64,000 bases of DNA from Fontibacillus phaseoli (lineage in GTDB: Bacteria > Bacillota > Bacilli > Paenibacillales > Paenibacillaceae), in contig NZ_QPJW01000003.1 in NCBI RefSeq assembly GCF_003337355.1, forward strand, positions 473,531-537,530. The letters run 5' to 3'. The position numbers were made by a program, and so were the translations under genes. Position 1 is the first letter of the stretch; each line of letters starts with the position of its first letter. Positions 18,111 to 27,459 of the stretch are shown in pieces. The notes beneath the pieces were generated by a model. The model saw nothing but the letters and a program-made list of their open reading frames with translations, did not search any database and was not told the origin of the DNA.

Positions 18111-18857
18111 ATGACAGACAATCCCATTGAACAGATGAAGGTTATTCAAAAAAATTTGACGCGCTTCATGATGATGTATAAATTCGCTTTGCATGAAGTG
18201 GAAACGAAAATCGAAATTTTGCAGGAAGAATTTCAACTGCTGCACGATTACAATCCGATCGAACACACGAAATCGAGATTAAAGTCTCCGGAGAGCATCA
18301 TGAAGAAGCTGTACCGCAAAGGCGGGGCGAGTTCCCTCTCCGACATTAAAAACAACATCAGAGATATTGCGGGCATTCGGATTACGTGCTCTTTCATCTC
18401 GGACATATACCGGATCAGTCAAATGCTGCAAAGCCAAAAAGATTTAAACATCGTATCCGTGAAAGACTATATTAAAAATCCGAAGCCGAACGGCTACAAG
18501 AGTCTTCACCTGTTGGTCGAAGTTCCCGTATTCATGTCCGACCGCGAGGAATTGATATGCGTCGAAATCCAAATCCGCACGATTGCCATGGATTTCTGGG
18601 CCAGCCTGGAGCATAAGATTTTTTATAAATACAATGAGGCGGTACCCGATCGTTTACTCAAAGACTTGAAAATTGCGGCCGACACCGCCTATGAACTGGA
18701 TTTGAAAATGGAGCAGCTCCAGCAAGAGATGGAAGAAATCAAGCTGGCTCATCAAACGGAGTCCAGTCTGGATCTCCAATTGTTGATTAGCAACGAAAAA
18801 TTCAAAATTCCGGATAACCTGCTGAAATTAGTATCGGAGGGACTGGGACAGATCTAA
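18111..18857 (+). CDS. Small alarmone synthetase (GTP pyrophosphokinase family)
   Basis: 248 residues with a single RelA/SpoT synthetase domain and no HD hydrolase, TGS or ACT domains. It would transfer pyrophosphate from ATP to GTP/GDP to make (p)ppGpp. Visible motifs are RLKSPESIMKKLYRKG (ATP site), NIRDIAGIRITCSF (metal Asp), NPKPNGYKSLHL (GTP-binding G-loop Tyr), and EIQIRTIAMDFWASLEHKI (Glu and His of the catalytic core). It is longer than RelP/RelQ (about 210) because of a Gln/Glu-rich C-terminal helix. Assignment to the RelP or RelQ branch is not made. Confidence 0.92.
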   Translation: MTDNPIEQMKVIQKNLTRFMMMYKFALHEVETKIEILQEEFQLLHDYNPIEHTKSRLKSPESIMKKLYRKGGASSLSDIKNNIRDIAGIRITCSFISDIYRISQMLQSQKDLNIVSVKDYIKNPKPNGYKSLHLLVEVPVFMSDREELICVEIQIRTIAMDFWASLEHKIFYKYNEAVPDRLLKDLKIAADTAYELDLKMEQLQQEMEEIKLAHQTESSLDLQLLISNEKFKIPDNLLKLVSEGLGQI

Positions 18858-18976
18858 GAATAATGGTTTTATAACATTTTTGTCCGCCTCGAGAACACAA
18901 GCATACTTAATTTATGCCGCTTGAATCAGATGTCCATGACAGAAACACTGGATTGGTCCTGCACAACAACAAAGAC

Positions 18977-19022
18977 CCAACCTGGGAAATGAGGCTCTAC
19001 GCTTCCATTTCACCGAGGTTGG
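18977..19022. terminator. Bidirectional terminator between convergent genes
   Basis: CCAACCT pairs with AGGTTGG and GAAATG with CATTTC in a long stem, followed by a T-rich tract (TTCTTTTGCTTTTTT) on the plus strand. It serves the alarmone synthetase and possibly the SEC-C gene. Confidence 0.65.
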
Positions 19023-19067
19023 ACTTCTTTTGCTTTTTTACTTCTACACTTACACATCCGTACTACT

Positions 19068-20246
19068 TCATTTCCCGCAGCATTTCTTGTACTTTAGTCC
19101 GCTGCCGCACGGACATGGATCATTGCGGCCGATCTTCTCCGCTTTAACCGGGGAATTGCCGCCTGCCAGGGCCAGGGCAGGCCGGGCACCTTGAAGGTTC
19201 ATTGCGTTACCCAGTTCTTTCGGAGTATGACCGCAATTGGACCATAGCCTAGTGTTGTTTTGTACATCGACGACCAAGCCTATCACTTGCTGGGCCTGCT
19301 TGGGATTGTCGAAGACAAGATCCCGTCTTTCGAATTCGTAGATCAGCTCCTGCAGCGGCTGCCCCATGGAACAAGCAAGTTGAATGTCATCGATCAGATA
19401 TTGGACCATTTCCTCTTCCTGGTGCATTTGGTTCACGACATAGCTTGCCAAGGCTTCAAGCTGCGGCGTCATTTCAAAATATCCGTCATCCGCATATTTG
19501 AGCAGTTCGATCTTGTCCGGGACATAATACGGCTTCCCTTGAATGCTCTGCAGCAAGGACTGCAATTCGTCTTCCCCGCCGTGATCCACAAGGCCGGCAT
19601 CCATCAGGCAGTCCTCATCCTCATTCAGAACAAACTTCTGCTCCCTTTGCAAAAAATGCTCCAGGTAATCATCCAGTTCCCCTGCGGCGAGTGGCTGAGA
19701 TGCGTTTTGACCGTTAAAGATCTCCTCAAGCTTGTCCGTTGCGTAAACGCCATACAAATTCGTCAATGCCAGTATATATTCATATACCAGCGCCCGTCTG
19801 CTGCGGTTCTTTTCAAAAACCGGCGCATTCAGTTGCGCATAAGTCTTCTTCACTTCATCCGGCATGACCAGATACAGTTTCCCTTGATAAAAGAAGGTGA
19901 ATACAAGCCCGTGATCGAGCAAAAACCGGTAATAGCCATATGGATAGTAGTTGTCCTGCACAAAAGGATTGGCGTAAAGCGATTCAAATACTGTCCATTC
20001 CTCAGTATCCAGCATAAACAAGGCCGATTCCAGACGGCCGGGATCTGTAATTTGCTCAAGTACAGCCTTCGTCAGCTCATCCTGCTTCATTTTCGATCTT
20101 CCGGAGATGTCGTGCGCTTTGGCAAGCGAAGAAGTCCGTGTCTTCGTAAGTTCTCCCAGAATCCCGCGCAGGGACGTGTTCATCTCCCCCACGATCGCGT
20201 ACTGAATATTGGTTTGTTCCATCATTTCATTAAATTCGATTTCCAT
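19068..20246 (-). CDS. SEC-C metal-binding domain protein
   Basis: 392 residues. The C-terminal 20 residues form a SEC-C zinc motif ([17 protein letters not shown]), known from SecA and UPF0149-type proteins. The rest is helical and acidic with no signal peptide, with DUF-like repeats of [14 protein letters not shown] and [16 protein letters not shown]. The ATG at 20246 follows AAAGGAG; an upstream start is unsupported. It is 26 bp after the EF-G-like gene, so they may be co-transcribed. The SEC-C motif often marks ribosome- or Sec-associated proteins; the exact role is unknown. Confidence 0.85.
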   Translation of the reverse strand: MEIEFNEMMEQTNIQYAIVGEMNTSLRGILGELTKTRTSSLAKAHDISGRSKMKQDELTKAVLEQITDPGRLESALFMLDTEEWTVFESLYANPFVQDNYYPYGYYRFLLDHGLVFTFFYQGKLYLVMPDEVKKTYAQLNAPVFEKNRSRRALVYEYILALTNLYGVYATDKLEEIFNGQNASQPLAAGELDDYLEHFLQREQKFVLNEDEDCLMDAGLVDHGGEDELQSLLQSIQGKPYYVPDKIELLKYADDGYFEMTPQLEALASYVVNQMHQEEEMVQYLIDDIQLACSMGQPLQELIYEFERRDLVFDNPKQAQQVIGLVVDVQNNTRLWSNCGHTPKELGNAMNLQGARPALALAGGNSPVKAEKIGRNDPCPCGSGLKYKKCCGK

Positions 20247-20272
20247 AGAAACTCCTTTATAATAATTATTTA

Positions 20273-22228
20273 TTACAAGGCGTGCATTTTGCTTTCCGCT
20301 TCTTCCCACGATACGGAATACCCCTGACCCTTGGCGCAAAAGATGGACGAGGACGTGTACTCCGGATCAGCTTCCTTATTATAGCCTATCCGCTCAAGGA
20401 TCTCCTGCTCGTTGTGACATTGATCGTAACCCGTAAACGTCAGACTTAGGACGCCTTTACCTTGGGTAAACGAAGCCAGTTGGCTGCCGTAATCCATAAA
20501 TGTTGCTACGGGCACGCTTCCCGTCAGAACCGTCTTGTCGCCTTCACTCCGCGGCGCATCAAACTTGCCGTGAGCCTTGCCGATATCCGACATAACTCGG
20601 CCTATCTGGTCCGGTTCCACTTTGATTTTAAACTGGTAGAGCGGTTCAAGGAGAATGTTTGACGCCTTTTCCAGCCCCTGCCGTAGAGCCCTGTACGTCG
20701 CTTCCCTGAAATCCCCGCCCGTCGTGTGTTTATTATGAGCCCTGCCGGTCAACAACGTTATGATGACGTCGGTTAGCGGTGAACCGGTCAGCAGGCCATG
20801 ATGTTCCCGCTCAAACAGATGGTGGCGAATCAAATTCTGATTCCCGACCGACAAATCATCGGCATGACAGGCATTTTGAAAGGTAAGACCACTGTTTCGC
20901 TCCCCCGGCTGCAACTGAAGATGCACCTCGGCATAATGCCCGAGCGGTTCGAAATGGCCATAACCGACCACTTCTGCGCTTATCGTTTCCTTGTATAAGA
21001 TTTCCGGCCGGTCAAAAGTTACCTTCAGCTTAAACCGCTCCAAGACGAGCTGTTCCAATACTTCGAGCTGGATCTTCCCCATGACGTGAAGGTGAATCTC
21101 CTGCAATCTTTCCTCCCAGACCACATTCAGGGTAGGGTCTTCCGCATCCAGCATTTTAAAATACGGAAGGGCTTCCTTGACGGAGATGCCCGGTTCAAAA
21201 ATCACCTTGGACTTTAACGTGGGGACCGTTTCGAACACTGCCCTTTCTTGTAAAGTCCCTGCTCCATCGCCGACGGCGGTCTGGGATAACCCGGTTACCG
21301 CGAAAAGCTCGCTCGCCTCCACCCGGTCCACCGCTTTATATTCGCGTCCGTTATACCTGCGGATTTGGGTTATTTTTTCGGTAACAGAATGGGCCTTATC
21401 ACCGTAATTAATACTGTCCCTTACATTTAACGTTCCGCTTAAAGCCTTGATGAAAGTGATCCGGGTTCCCTGATCATCATGACGGATACGATAGACGCGA
21501 CCCGCAAAGGGCCCTTCGCTTGAATAGTTCGTAACCGTAAGCAGATGGAGCTTTCGCAGGAAATCTTCGATCCCGGTCCCCTGAAGGGCAGACCCGTAGG
21601 CGAAAGGGTAAGCCCCTTGATTTTGAATCAGCCGGCGCATCGCCTGGAGCCACTTATCTTCGTTATAGGCATGCTCCATATAGTAGTCTAGCAGAGCTTC
21701 ATCGCGTTCCGCGACAAAATCAATCAGTTCCCCGCTCATCCGGCCGTCCTCGACAAAGGAGTCCGTCATGTCGCAAAGATCTCCCGAGAAATTCAGCTTT
21801 AGTTCCTGCACGACCCGGGGCACGTCGGCTCCAGTCCGGTCCATTTTATTTATAAAGAAGAAACAGGGAATCCGATGTTTTCTCAAAAGCCCCCATACGG
21901 CCTCCGTCTGGCCTTCGATCCCCTCCACGGCGCTAGCGATAATAATGGCGACATCCATCGCCTGAATCGCCCGTTCCATCTCTGGGGAGAAATCCATATG
22001 TCCCGGCGTATCGATCAAAAAATAACTGGAGTCCTCGTAGGTAAACGCTCCTTGATCGGCGAATACGGTAATTCCCCGCTGCCGTTCGATTTGATGGCTG
22101 TCCAAAAAGGCATCCTGATGATCGACCCGCCCCCGCTGTTTAATGCTTTTGGTATAATAAAGCAGTTGTTCCGAGAAGGTCGTTTTCCCGGCATCCACAT
22201 GCGCCAAAATCCCGATCGTTTTATTCAT
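20273..22228 (-). CDS. EF-G-like GTPase of the tetracycline ribosomal-protection type
   Basis: 651 residues, near the usual 640 of Tet(M)/Tet(O). The G domain has [12 protein letters not shown] (G1), DTPGHMDF (G3), NKMD (G4) and a SAL G5-like motif. EF-G domains II to V follow ([23 protein letters not shown] in domain [22 protein letters not shown] and [13 protein letters not shown] in IV-V). Such factors release tetracycline from ribosomes, but many chromosomal relatives in Paenibacillus and Clostridium are of unproven activity; the C-terminus ([14 protein letters not shown]) differs from Tet(M). The ATG at 22228 has a GGAGG site; an upstream start is rejected. Confidence 0.85.
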   Translation of the reverse strand: MNKTIGILAHVDAGKTTFSEQLLYYTKSIKQRGRVDHQDAFLDSHQIERQRGITVFADQGAFTYEDSSYFLIDTPGHMDFSPEMERAIQAMDVAIIIASAVEGIEGQTEAVWGLLRKHRIPCFFFINKMDRTGADVPRVVQELKLNFSGDLCDMTDSFVEDGRMSGELIDFVAERDEALLDYYMEHAYNEDKWLQAMRRLIQNQGAYPFAYGSALQGTGIEDFLRKLHLLTVTNYSSEGPFAGRVYRIRHDDQGTRITFIKALSGTLNVRDSINYGDKAHSVTEKITQIRRYNGREYKAVDRVEASELFAVTGLSQTAVGDGAGTLQERAVFETVPTLKSKVIFEPGISVKEALPYFKMLDAEDPTLNVVWEERLQEIHLHVMGKIQLEVLEQLVLERFKLKVTFDRPEILYKETISAEVVGYGHFEPLGHYAEVHLQLQPGERNSGLTFQNACHADDLSVGNQNLIRHHLFEREHHGLLTGSPLTDVIITLLTGRAHNKHTTGGDFREATYRALRQGLEKASNILLEPLYQFKIKVEPDQIGRVMSDIGKAHGKFDAPRSEGDKTVLTGSVPVATFMDYGSQLASFTQGKGVLSLTFTGYDQCHNEQEILERIGYNKEADPEYTSSSIFCAKGQGYSVSWEEAESKMHAL

Positions 22229-22266
22229 TTCTATCCTCCGGTTTATGCCCATGTTAAATCCTTCAT

Positions 22267-23520
22267 TTATTTGCTGACACAATTTCTGCCTTTTTTCTTG
22301 GCGCGGTATAGCGCCGTATCCGCCGATTTCATCACAGTGTCCGGCGTTTTGTTTTTTTCGCTTTTTTGGGAAACGCCGATGCTGATCGTTATGTAAATTT
22401 GTTTTTGCTTGGCAGACCTGGAATTACTTCGTGATTTGCGTTTCGACTTATTTTTTTGCCTGCCGGTCCTTCGCAGCGTAAAAGCCCGTTTGGATACCTT
22501 TTCTCTTAACTCTTCCAGATGGGGAACGACCTCATTGATACTTTTTCCGGGAAAAAGAATCGTGAACTCCTCTCCGCCATAACGGTAGGCCTTCCCTCCA
22601 CCCGTAACATCCTTGATCGTGGACGCTACCAGTTTTAAAACCTCGTCGCCCGTATCGTGCCCGTAGGTATCGTTGAATTTCTTGAAATGATCGATATCCA
22701 GCATCGCCATGGCATAGTTGATGCCCAATTTCATCATATCCTGCTTCAGCGCCCGCCGTGAAGGCAAACCGGTCAATTCATCCGAGAACGCCATCGAATA
22801 CGAATCCTGAATGATCGAAGTGATCATGATCATCCCGGAGGCCGCAAAAGAGATAGAATACTGGAACGGGTCTCTCTGATCGTGAAGTACAAAAAACACC
22901 GCGCAAAGTACCCCTATGAATGAAATATCCTGAGAGGATCTATTTCTTATCTGCTTCAGAACAAGAATGGCTAATGCCGCAAAAAAGAACACTAGCGCCG
23001 ATTGCGGGACGGGCGTAAAGGAATGAAGGCCAGGCAGAAAATCCCTGCGAACCAGGGCCAGGAGATTTGCTTGTTCCGGGTTCATCAACCAGAATGCAGC
23101 CAACACCTGGGCGAGAATGATCCCGATGCGAATCCCTCCCCACAAGCTCAATATCCCCCGTTCTTTGAAAAAGGAAAACAACCCGATATTGAAAGGAATC
23201 ATCAGACAGATTACGGAATAAATATCAACCGGATTCATTGGAGCGGTTTTCCCTGGTATCACGGGCAAAGAGGTAACGGCAGCCAAACAAAGTCCGAGTA
23301 CGACCAGAATAAAAAACTCCCGGCTCCGGTTGAATTTCCAGGAGATCACCGTCCCGATCAGCAGTAAGACATATGGAGCCAGCTTCACCATGTCCAATTG
23401 CGGCTGCGACATGTCACCGGTTTTTTGGTAAAAAATATAGGAAAGCGCGATTAGAAGGAATGGAAGTACAAGCTTCAAGATAGTCTTTGCTGTGGTCTTC
23501 AAATATATGTTCCCCTCCAT
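22267..23520 (-). CDS. Membrane-bound diguanylate cyclase (GGDEF)
   Basis: 417 residues. Seven or eight membrane helices (about 12-240) are followed by a GGDEF domain (about 250-415) with DELTGLPSRR, LDIDHFKKFNDTYGHDTGD and RYGGEEF. It would make cyclic di-GMP from two GTP. The RxxD product-inhibition site five residues before GGEEF is absent. A basic, Arg/Ser/Lys-rich insertion of about 24 residues (RRTGRQKNKSKRKSRSNSRS) lies in a loop before the final strands. It is 38 bp upstream of the EF-G-like gene on the same strand, so possibly one operon. Confidence 0.9.
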   Translation of the reverse strand: MEGNIYLKTTAKTILKLVLPFLLIALSYIFYQKTGDMSQPQLDMVKLAPYVLLLIGTVISWKFNRSREFFILVVLGLCLAAVTSLPVIPGKTAPMNPVDIYSVICLMIPFNIGLFSFFKERGILSLWGGIRIGIILAQVLAAFWLMNPEQANLLALVRRDFLPGLHSFTPVPQSALVFFFAALAILVLKQIRNRSSQDISFIGVLCAVFFVLHDQRDPFQYSISFAASGMIMITSIIQDSYSMAFSDELTGLPSRRALKQDMMKLGINYAMAMLDIDHFKKFNDTYGHDTGDEVLKLVASTIKDVTGGGKAYRYGGEEFTILFPGKSINEVVPHLEELREKVSKRAFTLRRTGRQKNKSKRKSRSNSRSAKQKQIYITISIGVSQKSEKNKTPDTVMKSADTALYRAKKKGRNCVSK

Positions 23521-23685
23521 GGGTGGGATTCTACTCTATGTATTTTAATTCGATCTATTCTATTATCGGTTGAGGCAAGGGGACAGCTTATAGTTGAATT
23601 TTTATCTATTATTTTCGAAATTTCACACAAATTCTTTCGATATTTATGACAAATTTCGATTTTCTGCGACACGTAGAATTAGGCA

Positions 23686-23713
23686 TTGATCTTACCTGCC
23701 CAAGTGGTATAAT
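23686..23713 (+). promoter_or_regulatory. Promoter of the ABC exporter operon
   Basis: TTGATC and TATAAT with 16 bp spacing, 75 bp before the first ABC gene. The rest of 23521-23787 holds no gene. Confidence 0.6.
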
Positions 23714-23787
23714 CACGTTAGTTTGTTGATTGAAGCAATGCATTTTTTCAACAAGAATATGAGAACAAACAGAAATCAGGTGATTAA

Positions 23788-25563
23788 ATGTTTGAACTAA
23801 AGTGGCTTTGGAAGAACCTGGAGGGAGACCGTGCGCGGTATATCCTGGCGCTTTGCCTCTCAGTGGTGGGCTCCTCGCTCATGATCGTGAATCCTTACAT
23901 CGGCCAGCGCATCGTCGATACGTTTATAGCCAACGACAACGCGCTGCAGAATTTATCAGAAGAGCGTGGGCTGCTCATTATGCTCTGCCTGGGCATGATC
24001 GGCTTTTCCCTGCTGCGAACCGGCCTGGCTTATTTAACGACGATGCAGTACGAGTGGTCCTCGCAGAATATGCTTTATCGGGTCCGCGTCTATCTGTACA
24101 ACAAGATTCAAGAGCAAGACATGAACTATTACGATCACAACCGCACCGGCGACCTTATGACCAAGATGACAGGCGATCTGGACATGGTGCGGCATTCCAT
24201 GGCATGGATTATCAAGACGATCATCGAATCGCTCACGATTTTCCTCGCTGCCGTGATTTACTTTTTTACAATCGACGTAGAGCTGACGCTTTGGCTACTT
24301 ATTTTGTCCCCACCGATTTTTGTGGTGGCCTATATTTTTGCCAAACGCGTGCGTCCGATGTATATCGACCTGCGTGAACGGCTGTCCCAGCTCAACACCA
24401 CCACCCAAGAAAACATTTCCGGCAATCGGGTGGTTAAAGCATTTGCCCGCGAAGAATATGAAGTCGAAAAGTTCAACGACAAGAATGTCAACTATTCCAA
24501 GGCGAATAAGACCGCAGCGCTCGTATGGCTCGATTATTTCCCTTATCTGGAAACTTTCGCGCAAGCTTTCAACGTGATTCTGCTGTTGGCAGGCGGCCTG
24601 TTCGTTATGAACGGCCGGATCACTTTCGGTGAATTCGCGGCCTTCTCGTCGCTCATCTGGGCCATTTCCAACCCGATGCGCAACATCGGCATTATCATCA
24701 ATGATATTCAACGCTTTTTTGCCAGCTTGACTAAGATTATTGAGGTATATTACGCGCGTCCGGGGATCGTCAACGAACACAATCTCGTGGACAAACGCCG
24801 TTATAACGGCCGTATCGAGTTTGATCACGTCAACTTCAAATACGGCAGCGTACAAGTACTGCATGATGTAAGCTTTACGATTGAACCGGGTGAAACCGTT
24901 GCCATCATGGGCTCCACAGGATCGGGCAAAACGACGCTAGTCAACCTGATCCCTCGCTTCTATGACGTAGCTGAGGGACGGGTGCTGGTCGACGGCACCG
25001 ACGTGCGCAAGCTGGAGCTCGACGAGCTCCGCGGCAATATCGGCGTGGCCACCCAGGACGTCCTCCTGTTCTCCGACACGATTGACGGGAATGTCGCCTA
25101 CGGCGATCCCGACCTGCCGGAGGAGGATACGATCGGTTACGCCCAGCTCGCGGCCGCGCACGATTTCATCACCAAGATGCCGGAAGGGTATGACACCATC
25201 GTAGGGGAACGAGGCGTCGGCTTGTCCGGCGGACAGAAGCAGCGTATCGCGCTCGCCCGCGCATTGGCGGTTCGTCATCCAATCCTGATTCTGGACGATA
25301 CGACCTCCGCCGTCGACCTGGAAACCGAAGAGCATATCCAGAAGAGTTTACGGGAACTTGAGTACCCCTGCACGAAGATCATTATCGCCCAGCGCGTGTC
25401 CACCACGGCGGAGGCCGACCGGATCCTCATCCTGGATGAAGGCCGCCTGATCGAAGAAGGCACCCACGCCGAGCTGCTGGCGAAACGGGGTTACTATTAC
25501 GAAGTGTTTATGCTGCAGAACGAGGGTATTGGAAGGCAGGTGACAGAGCATGGCAAGAAATAA
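23788..25563 (+). CDS. ABC exporter half-transporter, degenerate-site subunit
   Basis: 591 residues: six membrane helices (about 15-310), then an ATPase domain. Walker A is GSTGSGKTT, the signature LSGGQKQRIALARAL is canonical, but Walker B reads ILILDDTTSAVD with Asp replacing the catalytic Glu, and the H-loop reads IIAQRVST with Gln replacing His. That is the non-hydrolysing site of heterodimeric exporters such as YheI/BmrC. The last 14 bp overlap the second gene, so the two subunits are made together. Substrates of this class are mostly drugs, but are not predictable here. Confidence 0.93.
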   Translation: MFELKWLWKNLEGDRARYILALCLSVVGSSLMIVNPYIGQRIVDTFIANDNALQNLSEERGLLIMLCLGMIGFSLLRTGLAYLTTMQYEWSSQNMLYRVRVYLYNKIQEQDMNYYDHNRTGDLMTKMTGDLDMVRHSMAWIIKTIIESLTIFLAAVIYFFTIDVELTLWLLILSPPIFVVAYIFAKRVRPMYIDLRERLSQLNTTTQENISGNRVVKAFAREEYEVEKFNDKNVNYSKANKTAALVWLDYFPYLETFAQAFNVILLLAGGLFVMNGRITFGEFAAFSSLIWAISNPMRNIGIIINDIQRFFASLTKIIEVYYARPGIVNEHNLVDKRRYNGRIEFDHVNFKYGSVQVLHDVSFTIEPGETVAIMGSTGSGKTTLVNLIPRFYDVAEGRVLVDGTDVRKLELDELRGNIGVATQDVLLFSDTIDGNVAYGDPDLPEEDTIGYAQLAAAHDFITKMPEGYDTIVGERGVGLSGGQKQRIALARALAVRHPILILDDTTSAVDLETEEHIQKSLRELEYPCTKIIIAQRVSTTAEADRILILDEGRLIEEGTHAELLAKRGYYYEVFMLQNEGIGRQVTEHGKK

Positions 25564-27325
25564 ATTCGACATCGACGAAAACCTGGAATCGCCTTTTGAT
25601 ATCAAGCATTTCCGGCGTGCGCTGGTCTACATCAAGAAGCAGAAGAAGCCGATGATTATCGCCTTCGTGCTAAGCGCCCTTTCGGCCGCGATTTCGCTCT
25701 CCGCCCCGCTGATCATGCAGCATGTCATCGACGTCACGATCCCGGCCAAGGACGTGAGCGCTCTGGTAGGCTGGTCGGCGCTGATGCTGGTTACGATTGT
25801 CGTCAGCGTATATTTGGCCACGATCCGCTCGCGAATGATGACGAGCGTCGGGCAGGATATTATTTTTGACATCCGTAGTGATCTGTTCAAGCATTTGCAG
25901 CAGCTTCCGTTCAAATATTACGATGACCGCCCGCAGGGCAAGATTCTGATTCGGGTCGTCAACTATGTCAACTCGGTATCGGACGTGTTATCCAACGGGA
26001 TTATCAACTTTATTCTTGAAATCGTGAACCTGATCTTTATCGCCGCCTTCATGTTTGCCGTGGACGTTCGTCTCTCGTTAGTCATCCTTGCGGGACTGCC
26101 CGTCTTCCTCGGCGTCATGCTGTTGATTAAGACCCGACAGCGGCGGGCATGGCAGGCCGTGTCCAACAAGAGTTCCAACTTGAACGCCTACTTGCAGGAA
26201 AGCATCAGCGGCATCCGCGTGACGCAAATCTTCTCCCGCGAGCAGCGCAATGAGGACATCTTTACGCGCCTTGCAACCAACTTCCGGACAGAGTGGATGC
26301 GCGCCCTGCGATACAACGCCTTGATTCCGTTCACGGTCGATAATCTGGCGACGATCGTCACCGCGTTGATTTATCTTGTCGGTCTGCTCGCTTTGAGTCC
26401 GGCGGACGTGACCTTTGGCGTCATTCTCGCGATGGGTGCCTACGCGGCGCGTTTCTGGCAGCCGATCCTGAACCTGTCGCAACTGTACAACAACTTCATC
26501 AATGCGGTTGCCTATCTGGAACGGATTTTCGAAACGCTCGACGAACCGGTGACCGTAAGCGACGTGCCGGACGCAAAGAAACTGCCGTCGATTCAGGGAA
26601 GAGTGACGTTCGACAATGTCACCTTTGCCTATGACCCCGGCAACAATATTCTTGAACATCTTTCTTTCGATATCAAGCCGGGGGAAAGCATCGCCCTGGT
26701 AGGGCCTACCGGCGCAGGCAAAACGACGGTCGTCAACCTGATCTCGCGCTTCTATAACATTACCGGCGGCAAGATCCTGATCGACGGCCACGATATCTCG
26801 CAGGTGACGCTGAATTCCTTGCGCAGCCAGATGGGCATCATGCTGCAGGACAGCTTCATCTTCTCGGGGACGATCCTCGACAATATCCGTTACGGCCGAC
26901 TGGATGCCACGGAAGAGGAGGTCATCGCCGCAGCGAAGACGGTATGCGCCGACGAGTTCATCCGTGAGTTTGAACAAGGCTACATGACGGAAGTCAACGA
27001 GCGCGGTTCGAAGCTGTCCCAAGGACAGCGGCAGCTGATCTCGTTCGCACGGACGCTCTTGGCCGACCCGCGGATCCTCATCCTGGACGAAGCTACCTCG
27101 TCGATCGACGCCAAGACCGAGCGGCTGCTTCAGCAAGGCTTGAACGAATTGCTTAAAGGTCGGACCTCCTTCATCATAGCGCACCGGTTGTCCACGGTGA
27201 AAAACTGCGACCGCATCATGTACGTGTCCGACAAAGGCGTCGCCGAATCCGGCTCTCACGATGAGCTAATCGCCCGCCGCGGCCTGTACTACCGGCTCTA
27301 TACGGCTCAGAAGATGGAAGCTTAA
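25550..27325 (+). CDS. ABC exporter half-transporter, catalytic partner
   Basis: 591 residues with six membrane helices and an ATPase domain. Walker A GPTGAGKTT, Walker B ILILDEATSSID and H-loop IIAHRLST are catalytic, while the signature is altered to LSQGQRQL. Together with the first subunit this gives one active and one degenerate ATP site, matching YheH/BmrD-type heterodimers. Translation is probably coupled through the 14-bp overlap. Its GC-rich codon use equals the partner's. Confidence 0.93.
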   Translation: MARNKFDIDENLESPFDIKHFRRALVYIKKQKKPMIIAFVLSALSAAISLSAPLIMQHVIDVTIPAKDVSALVGWSALMLVTIVVSVYLATIRSRMMTSVGQDIIFDIRSDLFKHLQQLPFKYYDDRPQGKILIRVVNYVNSVSDVLSNGIINFILEIVNLIFIAAFMFAVDVRLSLVILAGLPVFLGVMLLIKTRQRRAWQAVSNKSSNLNAYLQESISGIRVTQIFSREQRNEDIFTRLATNFRTEWMRALRYNALIPFTVDNLATIVTALIYLVGLLALSPADVTFGVILAMGAYAARFWQPILNLSQLYNNFINAVAYLERIFETLDEPVTVSDVPDAKKLPSIQGRVTFDNVTFAYDPGNNILEHLSFDIKPGESIALVGPTGAGKTTVVNLISRFYNITGGKILIDGHDISQVTLNSLRSQMGIMLQDSFIFSGTILDNIRYGRLDATEEEVIAAAKTVCADEFIREFEQGYMTEVNERGSKLSQGQRQLISFARTLLADPRILILDEATSSIDAKTERLLQQGLNELLKGRTSFIIAHRLSTVKNCDRIMYVSDKGVAESGSHDELIARRGLYYRLYTAQKMEA

Positions 27326-27348
27326 GCTTTTGAGCCGCCGAATATAGC

Positions 27349-27384
27349 AACAAGCCCCCGATGGTTAGTAATCGGGGGCTTGTT
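27349..27384 (+). terminator. Terminator of the ABC exporter operon
   Basis: AACAAGCCCCCGAT pairs perfectly with ATCGGGGGCTTGTT across an 8-nt loop, followed by CTATTTCATTT. Confidence 0.88.
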
Positions 27385-27459
27385 CTATTTCATTTACTCT
27401 AAGGGAAGTCCTACCAATCCAAGCCCATTTCCCTTGGACCGGGTTTGTGTCTGAACTTG

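Noticed and set aside
19260..20327. 355-codon open frame on the plus strand, antisense to the SEC-C gene
   Set aside because: No start site, low-complexity Ile/Leu/Gln composition, and the opposite strand carries a clear SEC-C motif.
26078..27259. 393-codon open frame on the minus strand, antisense to the second ABC exporter gene
   Set aside because: It is the mirror of a GC-rich, well-conserved gene with all ABC motifs; the antisense protein is rich in Arg/Asp/His and has no recognisable domain or ribosome binding site.
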